From: Isoptericola sp.
GTDB lineage: Bacteria > Actinomycetota > Actinomycetes > Actinomycetales > Cellulomonadaceae
Direction of reading: 5' to 3'
Assembly: GCA_031181105.1 (NCBI GenBank)
Contig: JAPSLD010000007.1
Span: 1-33,798 of the forward strand
DNA: 33,798 nucleotides
The translations under genes and the position numbers were made by a program. Numbering within the stretch: the first letter of the stretch is position 1; each line of letters opens with the position of its first letter. Below the pieces are notes generated by a model, which did no database searches, was not told where the DNA came from, and saw nothing but the letters and a program-made list of their open reading frames with translations. Below are positions 1 to 8,230 of the stretch, piece by piece.

Positions 1-612
1 GGAGTCCGCACGGATGGGCGCGGTGTTGTCCGTGGCCATGTAGCCCGGCGCGACCGCGTTGACGTTGACTCCCCGGCCGGCCCACTCGTTGGCGAGCGCC
101 TTGGTCAGGCCGACGACGGCGTGCTTGGACGCCGCGTAGCCGGGCACGAGGATGCCGCCCTGGAACGAGAGCATCGACGCGACGTTGACGATCCGGCCCG
201 AGCCGCGCTCGAGCATGCGACGGCCCGCGGCCTGGGAGAGGTGGAACACCGCGTCGAGGTTCACCGCCAGGACGTCGTCCCAGTCGGACCCGGGATGCTC
301 GGCGGCGGGCGCGCGCCGGATCGTGCCGGCGTTGTTGACCAGGACGTCGACCGCGCCGAGCGCGTCCGTGACCTCCTGCACCGCCGACTCGAGCTCGGCG
401 GCGGTGGCGGTGGTGAGGTCGCGCCGGACCACGTGCACGCGCCGCCCGAGCGCGGCCACCCGCTCCGCGGTCTCCTCCGGGGCGCTGCGGTCGAGCAGCG
501 CGACGTCGGCGCCCGCCTCGGCGAGCGCGAGCGCGGCACCCTGCCCGAGGCCGCGGCTGGTGCCCGTCACGAGCGCGACCTTCCCCTCGAGCCCGAACCG
601 GTCCAGGATCAT
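1..612 (-). CDS. kduD: SDR-family oxidoreductase, 2-deoxy-D-gluconate 3-dehydrogenase (KduD)-like; C-terminus truncated by window edge
   Basis: Minus-strand reading from ATG at 612: MILDRFGLEGKVALVTGTSRGLGQGAALALAEAGADVALLDR..., DVLVNNAGTIRR, YAASKHAVVGLTKALANEWAGRGVNVNAVAPGYMATDNTAP; Rossmann TGxxxGxG and YxxxK. ATGA overlap with the GH88 stop. Confidence 0.85.
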   Translation of the reverse strand, partial: MILDRFGLEGKVALVTGTSRGLGQGAALALAEAGADVALLDRSAPEETAERVAALGRRVHVVRRDLTTATAAELESAVQEVTDALGAVDVLVNNAGTIRRAPAAEHPGSDWDDVLAVNLDAVFHLSQAAGRRMLERGSGRIVNVASMLSFQGGILVPGYAASKHAVVGLTKALANEWAGRGVNVNAVAPGYMATDNTAPIRADS

Positions 613-1865
613 CGGTCGCCCCCCTCGGCGTCGGACGGCCACCACGGCGAGCGCCAGCCCGGCAGCGTCGCGCGGGTCAGGGCCTCGAGGTAGAAGTAGT
701 CGCCCCACAGGCAGCCCTCGTCCACGCCCTTGTTCTTGGGCGCGTCGTAGACGGCGTGGAGCAGCAGCGCGTCGGACGGCTCGTCGACCGTGGGCGTGTA
801 GCCGGCCACGAGGGCGCGCAGCATGCGGTCCGCCGCCCCCGCGTACGTCTCGCGCCGCTGCGGGTCGCTCTCGACCGACGCGAGCTCGGCGAGCCCGCAC
901 GCGGCAATCGCGGCGGCCGAGCTGTCGCGCGGGGCGTCGCTGCCGTCGCCGTAGACGAGGTCCCAGAACACCACGCCGTCGGCCGGCAGGTGCGCGAGGA
1001 AGTAGTCGGCGCACCGGCGGGAGGCCACGAGCGCCTCCGGGTCGCCGGTCGTGCGGTGGTGCAGCGCGAAGCCGTAGATGCCCCACGCCTGGCCGCGCGC
1101 CCAGCAGGAGTCGTCGCCGGCGCCCTGCTCGGTCGCGCCGCGCAGGGGCTCGCCCGTCTCGGCGTCCCAGTAGAACGTGTGGAAGGTCGAGTCGTCCGGC
1201 CGCAGAAGGTGGGTGCGCACCTGCTCGACGTGGCGCCGCACGGCCTCGGCGAACCGCGGCTCGCCGGTGACCTCGCCGGCCCAGGTGAGCAGCGGCATGT
1301 TCATGAGGCTGTCGACGATCGTGCGGCCGCGCTGGGCGGGGTCGCTGAGGTCGCCCCACGCCTGGACGATGCCGGCCGGCTCGAGGAAGCGGGTCATGAG
1401 GTGGTCGGCGGCGGCGAGCGCCGCGTCGCGCGCCTCCTCGTCGCCGGCCAGCCGCCACGCGGTCACGCACGTGAGCGTGTACAGGAAGCCGAGGTCGTGC
1501 GTGTCGAGGTCCTCGCCCGCGTGGACGCGCCGCGCGAAGTCCGCGGTCTGGCGCAGGGCGACCTCGCGGTCCGTCGCGTCGCCGGTGTGCTCGTGGGCCA
1601 GCCACTGCAGGCCGGTCCAGAAGCAGGTGGTCCAGCCGCGGTTCGCGCCCTCGGCGAAGCCCTCGGCGGCGGGGCGCAGCGGGTAGTCGCCGTCGCGCGT
1701 CGTGTCGTCGGGGAACAGGTCGCCGAACGCGACCGCGTTGCGGCGCACGGTCGTCAGGGCCGCCGCGACGGCCGTCGCGAGGTCCCCGGCGGGGTCTGCG
1801 GCCGGGTTCACGGGCAGGTTCGCGACGTCGGGCACCGTCTCGGTGCGCGCCTCGATGGATGTCAT
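609..1865 (-). CDS. Glycoside hydrolase family 88 (unsaturated glucuronyl hydrolase-like)
   Basis: 418 aa; HDLGFLYTLTCVTAWRLAG, RTIVDSLMNMPLLTWAGEVTG, CWARGQAWGIYGFALHHRTTGD, KNKGVDEGCLWGDYFYLEALTR are GH88-like blocks. Confidence 0.88.
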   Translation of the reverse strand: MTSIEARTETVPDVANLPVNPAADPAGDLATAVAAALTTVRRNAVAFGDLFPDDTTRDGDYPLRPAAEGFAEGANRGWTTCFWTGLQWLAHEHTGDATDREVALRQTADFARRVHAGEDLDTHDLGFLYTLTCVTAWRLAGDEEARDAALAAADHLMTRFLEPAGIVQAWGDLSDPAQRGRTIVDSLMNMPLLTWAGEVTGEPRFAEAVRRHVEQVRTHLLRPDDSTFHTFYWDAETGEPLRGATEQGAGDDSCWARGQAWGIYGFALHHRTTGDPEALVASRRCADYFLAHLPADGVVFWDLVYGDGSDAPRDSSAAAIAACGLAELASVESDPQRRETYAGAADRMLRALVAGYTPTVDEPSDALLLHAVYDAPKNKGVDEGCLWGDYFYLEALTRATLPGWRSPWWPSDAEGGDR

Positions 1866-1927
1866 GGGTCACGTCTCGTTTCTCGGCGCGCGGGCGCGCG
1901 CCGTCGCAGGTCTGATCTGGTCGGCGG

Positions 1928-2650
1928 CTAGGCGCGGGCGGCGGCCTTGCCGGGCGTGCCGTCCGGCACCACGGCGCGCAGCGCGTACCGGCTGCCGCCC
2001 CACACCACGTAGAGCAGCGGGGCTGCGGCGAGCCCGAGGCCCACGGCGGGCCGTGCGACGACGACCGACGCCAGCAGCCCGAGCACCAGCAGCGACGCCG
2101 CGCTGGCGTACCAGCGCCGCACGGCCAGGTAGAGGGATGCGCGCAGCAGGTCGCGCAGCCGCGTGGTGCGGAGCTCGGGCACGGCCGCGAGCGCCTGGAC
2201 CGTGGTGGCCACGACCAGCACGATCAGGGTCACGAACACCGGGATGGCCACCGCGCCGGCCCGCGCGCCCCAGACGGCCGCCACGTCGACCGCCAGCACG
2301 ACGACGAGCGCCGTGGCGAGGGCGCCGATCGCGACCGCCCGCCGGAAGTGCGTCCGGTAGGCGCGCCAGTAGGTGCGCGCCGGCGTCGCCGGGCCGGCGG
2401 CCGAGAGCTCGGAGAACACCGCGAACGCGGCGACGAGCGCCGGCGCGACCAGCGGGGCGACGACCGCGTACGCGGGCCAGGAGACGACCGGGTCGGTCGT
2501 CATGAGGAGCACCACGGCGGGCAGGCACGCCACGACCAGCAGCAGGTTCGTCACCAGGCCGGTGTAGACGGTGCCGAACACCATCTCGTACATCTCCTGC
2601 GAGACCAGGCGGCGCCGGCCGCCGGGGTGTCGCGCGGACGCGGCGCTCAT
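1928..2650 (-). CDS. DUF624 (YesL-like) membrane protein
   Basis: MSAASARHPGGRRRLVSQEMYEMVFGTVYTGLVTNLLLVVACLPAVVLLM...; multiple TM segments; position next to sugar ABC permeases is typical of DUF624. Confidence 0.75.
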   Translation of the reverse strand: MSAASARHPGGRRRLVSQEMYEMVFGTVYTGLVTNLLLVVACLPAVVLLMTTDPVVSWPAYAVVAPLVAPALVAAFAVFSELSAAGPATPARTYWRAYRTHFRRAVAIGALATALVVVLAVDVAAVWGARAGAVAIPVFVTLIVLVVATTVQALAAVPELRTTRLRDLLRASLYLAVRRWYASAASLLVLGLLASVVVARPAVGLGLAAAPLLYVVWGGSRYALRAVVPDGTPGKAAARA

Positions 2651-3585
2651 CCCTTGACCCCCGTCGTCGCGATGCCCTCGACGAAGTAGCGCTGGCCGAG
2701 CATGAAGATCAGCGCGATCGGCAGCACCGACAGGACCGACCCGGTCATGATGAGCGCGTGCTCGGCGTTGTACTGGCCGATGAAGGTCTTGAGGCCGAGC
2801 TGCACGGTCCACAGCTCGGGGCTGCGCAGGTAGATGAGGGGGCCGAGGTAGTCGTTCCACGTGTTGACGAAGGTCAGCAGCGTGAGGCTCGCGATCGCGG
2901 GCACCGACAGGGGCAGCATGATGCGCCGCCAGATGCCGTACTCGCTCATGCCGTCGATCCGCGCCGCCTCGCAGAGCGAGTCGGGGATCGTCTCGAAGTA
3001 CTGCCGCATGAGGAACACGCCGAACGCGCTGAACGCCTGCAGGGCCATGATCGACCAGAGCGTGTTCGACAGCCCGGCGTTCGACAGCATGATGAACTGC
3101 GGGATCATGTACGACTGCCACGGGACGGCGATCGTGCCGACGTACGCGAGGAACAGCACGTCGCGCCCGGGGAAGTGCATCTTCGAGAAGCCGTAGGCGG
3201 CGAAGCTGCCGGTCACGACCTGCAGGAACGTCACGGCGACGGACAGCACCAAGGTGTTCTTGAGCCACGTCGTCATGTCCGACCGGGACCAGATGTCGAC
3301 GTAGTTCTGCCAGACGACCGGGTCCGGCACCCACTGCACGGGCACCGTGAACACCTGGTTGTTGTTCTTCAGGGACGAGATGACCATCCACGCGAAGGGC
3401 AGCAGGATCACCGCCGCCGCGAGGACCATGGCGGCGTAGCCGAGCCCGCGGCCGAGCAGCCGGGCGGGACCGGCGTCCGGACGGGACGGGCGGAGGGGCC
3501 GGCCGCCGGCGGCGGTGGACGACGGCGTCGACGGCGGCGCGGCCGGCGCGCCGGGCGTCGCGGGGACAGCGGGGACCGTGGTCAT
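2647..3585 (-). CDS. Carbohydrate ABC transporter permease (MalG-type)
   Basis: MTTVPAVPATPG... then VILLPFAWMVISSLKNNNQVF, EAARIDGMSEYGIWRRIMLPLSVPAIASLTLLTFVNTWNDYLGPLIYL (EAA loop), C-term QRYFVEGIATTGVKG. Confidence 0.93.
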   Translation of the reverse strand: MTTVPAVPATPGAPAAPPSTPSSTAAGGRPLRPSRPDAGPARLLGRGLGYAAMVLAAAVILLPFAWMVISSLKNNNQVFTVPVQWVPDPVVWQNYVDIWSRSDMTTWLKNTLVLSVAVTFLQVVTGSFAAYGFSKMHFPGRDVLFLAYVGTIAVPWQSYMIPQFIMLSNAGLSNTLWSIMALQAFSAFGVFLMRQYFETIPDSLCEAARIDGMSEYGIWRRIMLPLSVPAIASLTLLTFVNTWNDYLGPLIYLRSPELWTVQLGLKTFIGQYNAEHALIMTGSVLSVLPIALIFMLGQRYFVEGIATTGVKG

Positions 3586-4547
3586 CAGGCGTCCCTCCTC
3601 TTGTTCCACAGGAACTGGAAGATGGTGATGAGGATGCAGATCAGGAACAGCGAGACGGCCACCGCCGAGGCGTAGCCGAACTGGTTCTCGACGAAGCCCT
3701 TGGCGTAGATGTACTGGCTGAGCACGAGGGTCGACTGGCCCGGTCCGCCGTTGGTCATGACGAGGATCAGGTCGAACACCTTGAAGCTCTGGATGGTCAG
3801 CATCACGGTGATGAAGAACGTCGTGGGCCGCAGGCACGGGATGGTGACGTTCCAGAACCGCTGCCACCCGTTGGCGCCGTCCATGCGTGCCGCCTCGTAC
3901 AGCTCGGCGGGCACCGTCTGCAGGCCCGCCAGGAACAGGAGCATGTAGTAGCCCATGTCGCGCCAGATGCTCACGAGGATCACGGCGGGCATCGACCAGT
4001 CGGCCGAGGTCGTCCACCCGGGCGGGTTCTCGACGCCGAGCGCGCCGAGGAACTGGTTGACCGGCCCGAACTCCGGGCTGAACAGCATGTTCCACACGAC
4101 GGCGATCGCGACGATCGACGTGATGTACGGGAAGAACGCGACCGTGCGGAAGAACGCGACGCCGCGCAGCTTGCGGTTGAGCAGCAGGGCCAGGCCGAGC
4201 GACGCCGCGAGCGTCAGGGGGATGTGGAACGCCGCGTAGTAGACGGTGTTCGTCAGGGCGGTGTGGTAGCTGCCGTCCCGCAGCAGGCGCGCGAAGTTGT
4301 CCAGGCCGACCCACTCCGCCGCCCCGAACACGTTCCAGCTCGTCAGCGACAGGTAGAACAGCGTGATGACCGGGACGAGCGTGAGCACCGCGAACCCGAC
4401 GAAGTTCGGCAGGATGAAGCTCCACCCGATGAGGGTGTTGCGCCGCTTCAGCCGGCTTCCCGGACGACGGCGGCTGCTGCGGCCCGGCGGGCCGCCGGGC
4501 CCGCGGGCGCCGGCCGGTGGCCGCTCGTCGACGGCGATGGTCGCCAT
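3585..4547 (-). CDS. Carbohydrate ABC transporter permease (MalF/LplB-type)
   Basis: MATIAVDERPPAG... LIGWSFILPNFVGFAVLTLVPVITLFYLSLTSWNVFG; EAARMDGANGWQRFWNVTIPCLRPTTFFITVMLTIQSFKVFDLILVMTNGGPGQST; SD AAGGAG upstream of ATG 4547. Confidence 0.93.
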   Translation of the reverse strand: MATIAVDERPPAGARGPGGPPGRSSRRRPGSRLKRRNTLIGWSFILPNFVGFAVLTLVPVITLFYLSLTSWNVFGAAEWVGLDNFARLLRDGSYHTALTNTVYYAAFHIPLTLAASLGLALLLNRKLRGVAFFRTVAFFPYITSIVAIAVVWNMLFSPEFGPVNQFLGALGVENPPGWTTSADWSMPAVILVSIWRDMGYYMLLFLAGLQTVPAELYEAARMDGANGWQRFWNVTIPCLRPTTFFITVMLTIQSFKVFDLILVMTNGGPGQSTLVLSQYIYAKGFVENQFGYASAVAVSLFLICILITIFQFLWNKRRDA

Positions 4548-4639
4548 GGTCTCGCTCCTTCGGTTCGAGGAAGGGTGGTGCCGGGTGGTGCTGGTGGTGC
4601 CCTGTGGTGCCGGGTGGTGCCCTGGTCGGGACGTCCCGG

Positions 4640-4681
4640 GTGCTCCGCGGGTGCCGCTCGGCGGCGGCACCCGCGGAGCAC
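4640..4681. terminator. Perfect 17-bp stem / 8-nt loop hairpin in the intergenic region between solute-binding protein and first permease
   Basis: gtgctccgcgggtgccg (4640-4656) - ctcggcgg - cggcacccgcggagcac (4665-4681); starts 12 nt after the SBP stop on the minus strand. Confidence 0.8.
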
Positions 4682-4693
4682 CGGTACGCACGG

Positions 4694-6016
4694 TCAGCCG
4701 ATGCCGACCTCGGACGCGACGCGGTTCTCGGCCTCGGCGAGGCCGTCCTCGACCGAGACCGAGCCGGACATGATCGCGGAGTGCGCGTCGTTCAGGATGT
4801 TCTGCACCGCGGCCGTCTCGGGTGCGACGGGGTTCTCGGGCTTGGTGTCGTGCTCCTGGAACGCGAAGCGCGACAGCTCGTCGGTCGGCATCCCCTCGAG
4901 GCCGAGGTAGGCGTCCAGCACCGCGTCGTTGAGCAGCGCCGGGGTGATGCCGATCTCGGCGAGGGCCTGCGCACCGCCCTCGCCCACCGCGAAGCGCACG
5001 AAGTCCTTCGCGGCCTCGACCTTCGCGTCGTCGATCGCCGGGTTGATCCCCATGCCGGTCGGGTCGCCGAACGTCACGGGCGTGGCGTCGGTACCCGTGG
5101 TCGAGGAGTCGTGCTGCGGGATGGGCGCGACGCCCCAGGCGAAGTCGTCCGCCTCGCCGGACTCCTGCTGGGTGATGAGCGTGGCGGCGTACCAGGTGCC
5201 CATCGGCAGCATCGCGGCCTGCTGGGTGCCGAACTGCGCCTGGTAGGTGAGCGAGTTCGTCGTGATCGTGCCGTAGTCCGTCTGCGCGCCCTCCTCCTGC
5301 AGCGCCAGGGAGCGCTCGTAGTACGGCGCGAGCCAGGAGTAGTCGCCGCCGAAGAGGTCGGCGCCGGGGGCCTGCGCGAGCGCGAAGCCCTGCAGGGTCG
5401 ACTGCCAGTTGTGCTGGTAGGTGCCGACGGCGGAGCTGCCCTCCGCCGTGAACGCCGCGGTGAGGTCGCGCGCGGCCTGGGCGTAGTCGTCCCACGTCCA
5501 GGAGCCGTCCGGCACGGCGACGCCGGCCTGCTCGAACAGGTCCTGGTTGTAGAACAGGACCCACGAGTCCTGGCGGTACGGGACCGCGTAGGTGCCGCCG
5601 TCCTCGACCTCGTAGTGCTCGAGACCCCCGGTGGCGGGGTCGAGGTCGGCCGCGACGTCCGAGATGTCGAGCAGCTGGTTGCCGGTCTGGAACGTCAGGT
5701 AGTTCTTGAGGTTCTTGATGATGTAGACGTCGGGGGCGGTCCCGGCGGCGAGGTCGGCCACGAGCGCGGTGTCGTAGTCGTTGCCGGCCGGGTACTCGAC
5801 GACCTCGACCGTCACGTCGGGGTTCTCGGCGCTGTACGCGTCGGCGATGGTCTGGAACTCCGGCGTGCTCGCCAGGCTCCAGCCCGCCAGCGTGAGGGTG
5901 ACGGGACCGTCGGCGGGCTCGCCGCCGCCGGCGGCGTCGCCGCCGCCGCTGCACGCGGTGAGGGCCAGTGCGACCGCGGCGGACGCGCCGAGCGCGGTCG
6001 GGATCGTGCGCTTCAT
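4694..6016 (-). CDS. ABC transporter extracellular solute-binding lipoprotein (family 1, sugar)
   Basis: MKRTIPTALGASAAVALALTACSGGGDAAGG lipobox LTAC; VTLTLAGWSLASTPEFQTIADAYSAENPDVTVEVVEYPAG; SD AAGGAG before ATG 6016. Confidence 0.93.
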   Translation of the reverse strand: MKRTIPTALGASAAVALALTACSGGGDAAGGGEPADGPVTLTLAGWSLASTPEFQTIADAYSAENPDVTVEVVEYPAGNDYDTALVADLAAGTAPDVYIIKNLKNYLTFQTGNQLLDISDVAADLDPATGGLEHYEVEDGGTYAVPYRQDSWVLFYNQDLFEQAGVAVPDGSWTWDDYAQAARDLTAAFTAEGSSAVGTYQHNWQSTLQGFALAQAPGADLFGGDYSWLAPYYERSLALQEEGAQTDYGTITTNSLTYQAQFGTQQAAMLPMGTWYAATLITQQESGEADDFAWGVAPIPQHDSSTTGTDATPVTFGDPTGMGINPAIDDAKVEAAKDFVRFAVGEGGAQALAEIGITPALLNDAVLDAYLGLEGMPTDELSRFAFQEHDTKPENPVAPETAAVQNILNDAHSAIMSGSVSVEDGLAEAENRVASEVGIG

Positions 6017-6123
6017 ACCTTGCTCTCCTTCGAGTTCGGCGGCCCGCGTGCGGGCCTGGACCGAGGCCGGGACGGCGTCCCTGGCCGGACGGGGGGGTGG
6101 GTCGTGCGGTGGGTCGTGCAGGA

Positions 6124-8049
6124 TCAGGGGAGCGAGGACGTGGTCCTCGCCCCGTCGGGCCAGTCGACGACGACGGTCGGCGCGGTCGCGCCCGGGTCGT
6201 CGAGGTGCGCGGCGGGTGGCCGCACGTCGGGGTCGTGCCCGGAGCGCCGCAGGGAGACGAGGGCGGCGACCCAGGTGCCGGGCCGGGCGGGAGCCTCGGC
6301 CCACGGGACGCGCGCGAGCGGGCCGAGGGGGCTCGCGTCGTCGCGCCGCGTCTCGCCCGTCGTGAGCGTCCCGACGAGCGGCACGACGGCGGACTCCAGC
6401 CCGTCGCCCTCGACGACGGGCCAGCCGCAGATCCGCAGGGCGGGGCCCGCGCCGTCGGCCGCCTCGGCGGCGAGCGCGTCGACGCGCACGCAGCGCACCT
6501 CCCAAGGCCCCCGCACGAGCGAGACGACGGTCAGCGTGCCGGCGTCCGTGGTCCGGCCGGAGTAGCCCGAGCCGTGGTGGTGCTGGTCGGCGTCGGGCGT
6601 CAGCCAGCGCACGTCGGCGCGCGATGCCGCGACCGCCACGCGCGCGCCGTCGTCGGGCACGCCGGGCCCGCCGGACGGCTCGAGCCGCAGCTCGAGCGTC
6701 GTCATGCCGGACCGGTGCGTGGCCCGGCCGGACGCGTCGACGAGGACGGCGGACTGCTCGGCGGGCGACGCCCAGCTCGCGTCGTCGAGCCACGGGCTCG
6801 TGGCGGTCGAGTACCCGAGCCGCGCGTACAGCGGCGAGTCACCCGTGCGCGCGCCGGGCAGCGCGTGGTCCGTGCCGTGGTTGACGACGCGCACGACGCC
6901 GTCGGACCGGGTGCCGCTGACGATCCAGCCGGGTGCGCGCACGGTGCGCAGGACGTCCCCGGTCTCGACGGGCAGCGGCTCCTCGGGGGCGGTCCAGGCG
7001 GGGTGGTCGGCGGGCAGCGCGAGCCCGAGGAGACCCTTGCTGGCCCAGTACGGCGAGCCGGGACCCGAGTAGGACTGGGCGATCCGCGGCCACGCGTGGT
7101 GCCAGCCGAGCGTGAGCAGACCGTCGTCGTCCGGGGCGCCGCGGTCGGCGAAGTGCCCGACGACGCCGGAGGCGGCGCGGCGCAGCAGCCCCGGCGAGAC
7201 GGACGGGACGTCCGCGATCGCGCCGACCCAGAACGGGGCGGCCGCGGCGAAGCGGTAGGCGAGCGAGCGCCCCTGCACCAGCGGCGACCCGTCCGCGCCG
7301 ACGAGCGCGACCGCGTCGAGGAGGAACCGGTCGAGGAGCGCGCGGTCGCGCTCGCGGCGGGGCGCGGCGAGGTCGCCGGCGCCGGCCATGCGGGCCCACA
7401 GGGTGGGGTAGAGGTGCAGCGCCCAGCCCGCGTAGTGGTCGTAGGAGCGCTCGGCGCCGTCGGACATCCAGCCGTCCGCACGCTCGAACGTGTCGTGCGT
7501 CGCCAGGTCCTCCGCCATCTCGTCGAGCGAGTGCGGGCCGCCGACCGATCGCAGGAAGGTCTGCACGACGAGCCGGAACCACACCCAGTTGATGCGCGGG
7601 TACGTGTCGTCGCCCACGGCCTCGGCGAGGTAGTCGACGACCCGCTCCTGCACGCCGGCGTCGAGCCGGTCCCAGACCCACGGCCGCGTCATGTCGAGCA
7701 CGAGCGCGAGGGACGCGGCCTCCACCTTGGCCTGGGGGTGCTCCGACATCCGCACCCAGCGGTCGGGCGCGTGCGGGTCGGTGCCCGCGGCGAGGCCGGC
7801 GGCGTAGCGCTCGGCGTACCCGTGCGGGTCGGCGCCGCGCTCCCCCGCGAGGCGGAAGCCGGCGAGCAGGAACGTGCGCGCGAAGCCCTCGAGCCCGTCC
7901 ACGGCGCGCCCGTACCCGCCCTCGGGCCCGGGCAGCGTGACGAGCGCGCCGCCGGGTGAGGCGTACGGCCGCACGGCGGCGAGCATGCGGTCCGCGAGGT
8001 CGGCCCAGCGTTGCCGGTCCCACCCCGTGAACGTCGCGTGCGGTGTCAT
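6124..8049 (-). CDS. DUF2264 domain-containing protein
   Basis: MTPHATFTGWDRQRWADLADRMLAAVRPYASPGGALVTLPG...GLEGFARTFLLAGFRL...; ...SYDHYAGWALHLYPTLWARM...; ATG 8049 chosen over the upstream in-frame start at 8118. Confidence 0.78.
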   Translation of the reverse strand: MTPHATFTGWDRQRWADLADRMLAAVRPYASPGGALVTLPGPEGGYGRAVDGLEGFARTFLLAGFRLAGERGADPHGYAERYAAGLAAGTDPHAPDRWVRMSEHPQAKVEAASLALVLDMTRPWVWDRLDAGVQERVVDYLAEAVGDDTYPRINWVWFRLVVQTFLRSVGGPHSLDEMAEDLATHDTFERADGWMSDGAERSYDHYAGWALHLYPTLWARMAGAGDLAAPRRERDRALLDRFLLDAVALVGADGSPLVQGRSLAYRFAAAAPFWVGAIADVPSVSPGLLRRAASGVVGHFADRGAPDDDGLLTLGWHHAWPRIAQSYSGPGSPYWASKGLLGLALPADHPAWTAPEEPLPVETGDVLRTVRAPGWIVSGTRSDGVVRVVNHGTDHALPGARTGDSPLYARLGYSTATSPWLDDASWASPAEQSAVLVDASGRATHRSGMTTLELRLEPSGGPGVPDDGARVAVAASRADVRWLTPDADQHHHGSGYSGRTTDAGTLTVVSLVRGPWEVRCVRVDALAAEAADGAGPALRICGWPVVEGDGLESAVVPLVGTLTTGETRRDDASPLGPLARVPWAEAPARPGTWVAALVSLRRSGHDPDVRPPAAHLDDPGATAPTVVVDWPDGARTTSSLP

Positions 8050-8230
8050 CGCATCCTTCTTCGTCGAAGCTCTCGGTGCCGTCCCTGTCCGGGGCGGAAC
8101 CCCGGTCCGATCGACCACGATCGAACGAGACCGGAGTCAACCGTTCAGGCTTGTTCTTGTCAAGGCCGCTGCTGTACTGTCATGATCGTTTGTGATCGGT
8201 CCCTGCATCGCCGCTGCTCGACGAGGAGAG

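Noticed and set aside
152-2505. Long plus-strand ORFs (372, 391, 267 aa) opposite the GH88/DUF624 genes
   Set aside because: Arg/Ala/Pro/Gly-rich translations typical of antisense or off-frame reading in high-GC DNA; minus-strand ORFs match real families.
6096-6119. 12-bp tandem gtgggtcgtgcg/gtgggtcgtgca and the GGCCCGC-GT-GCGGGCC hairpin at 6041-6056
   Set aside because: Short and GC-biased; may be a weak attenuator before the SBP gene but not distinguishable from chance in this composition.
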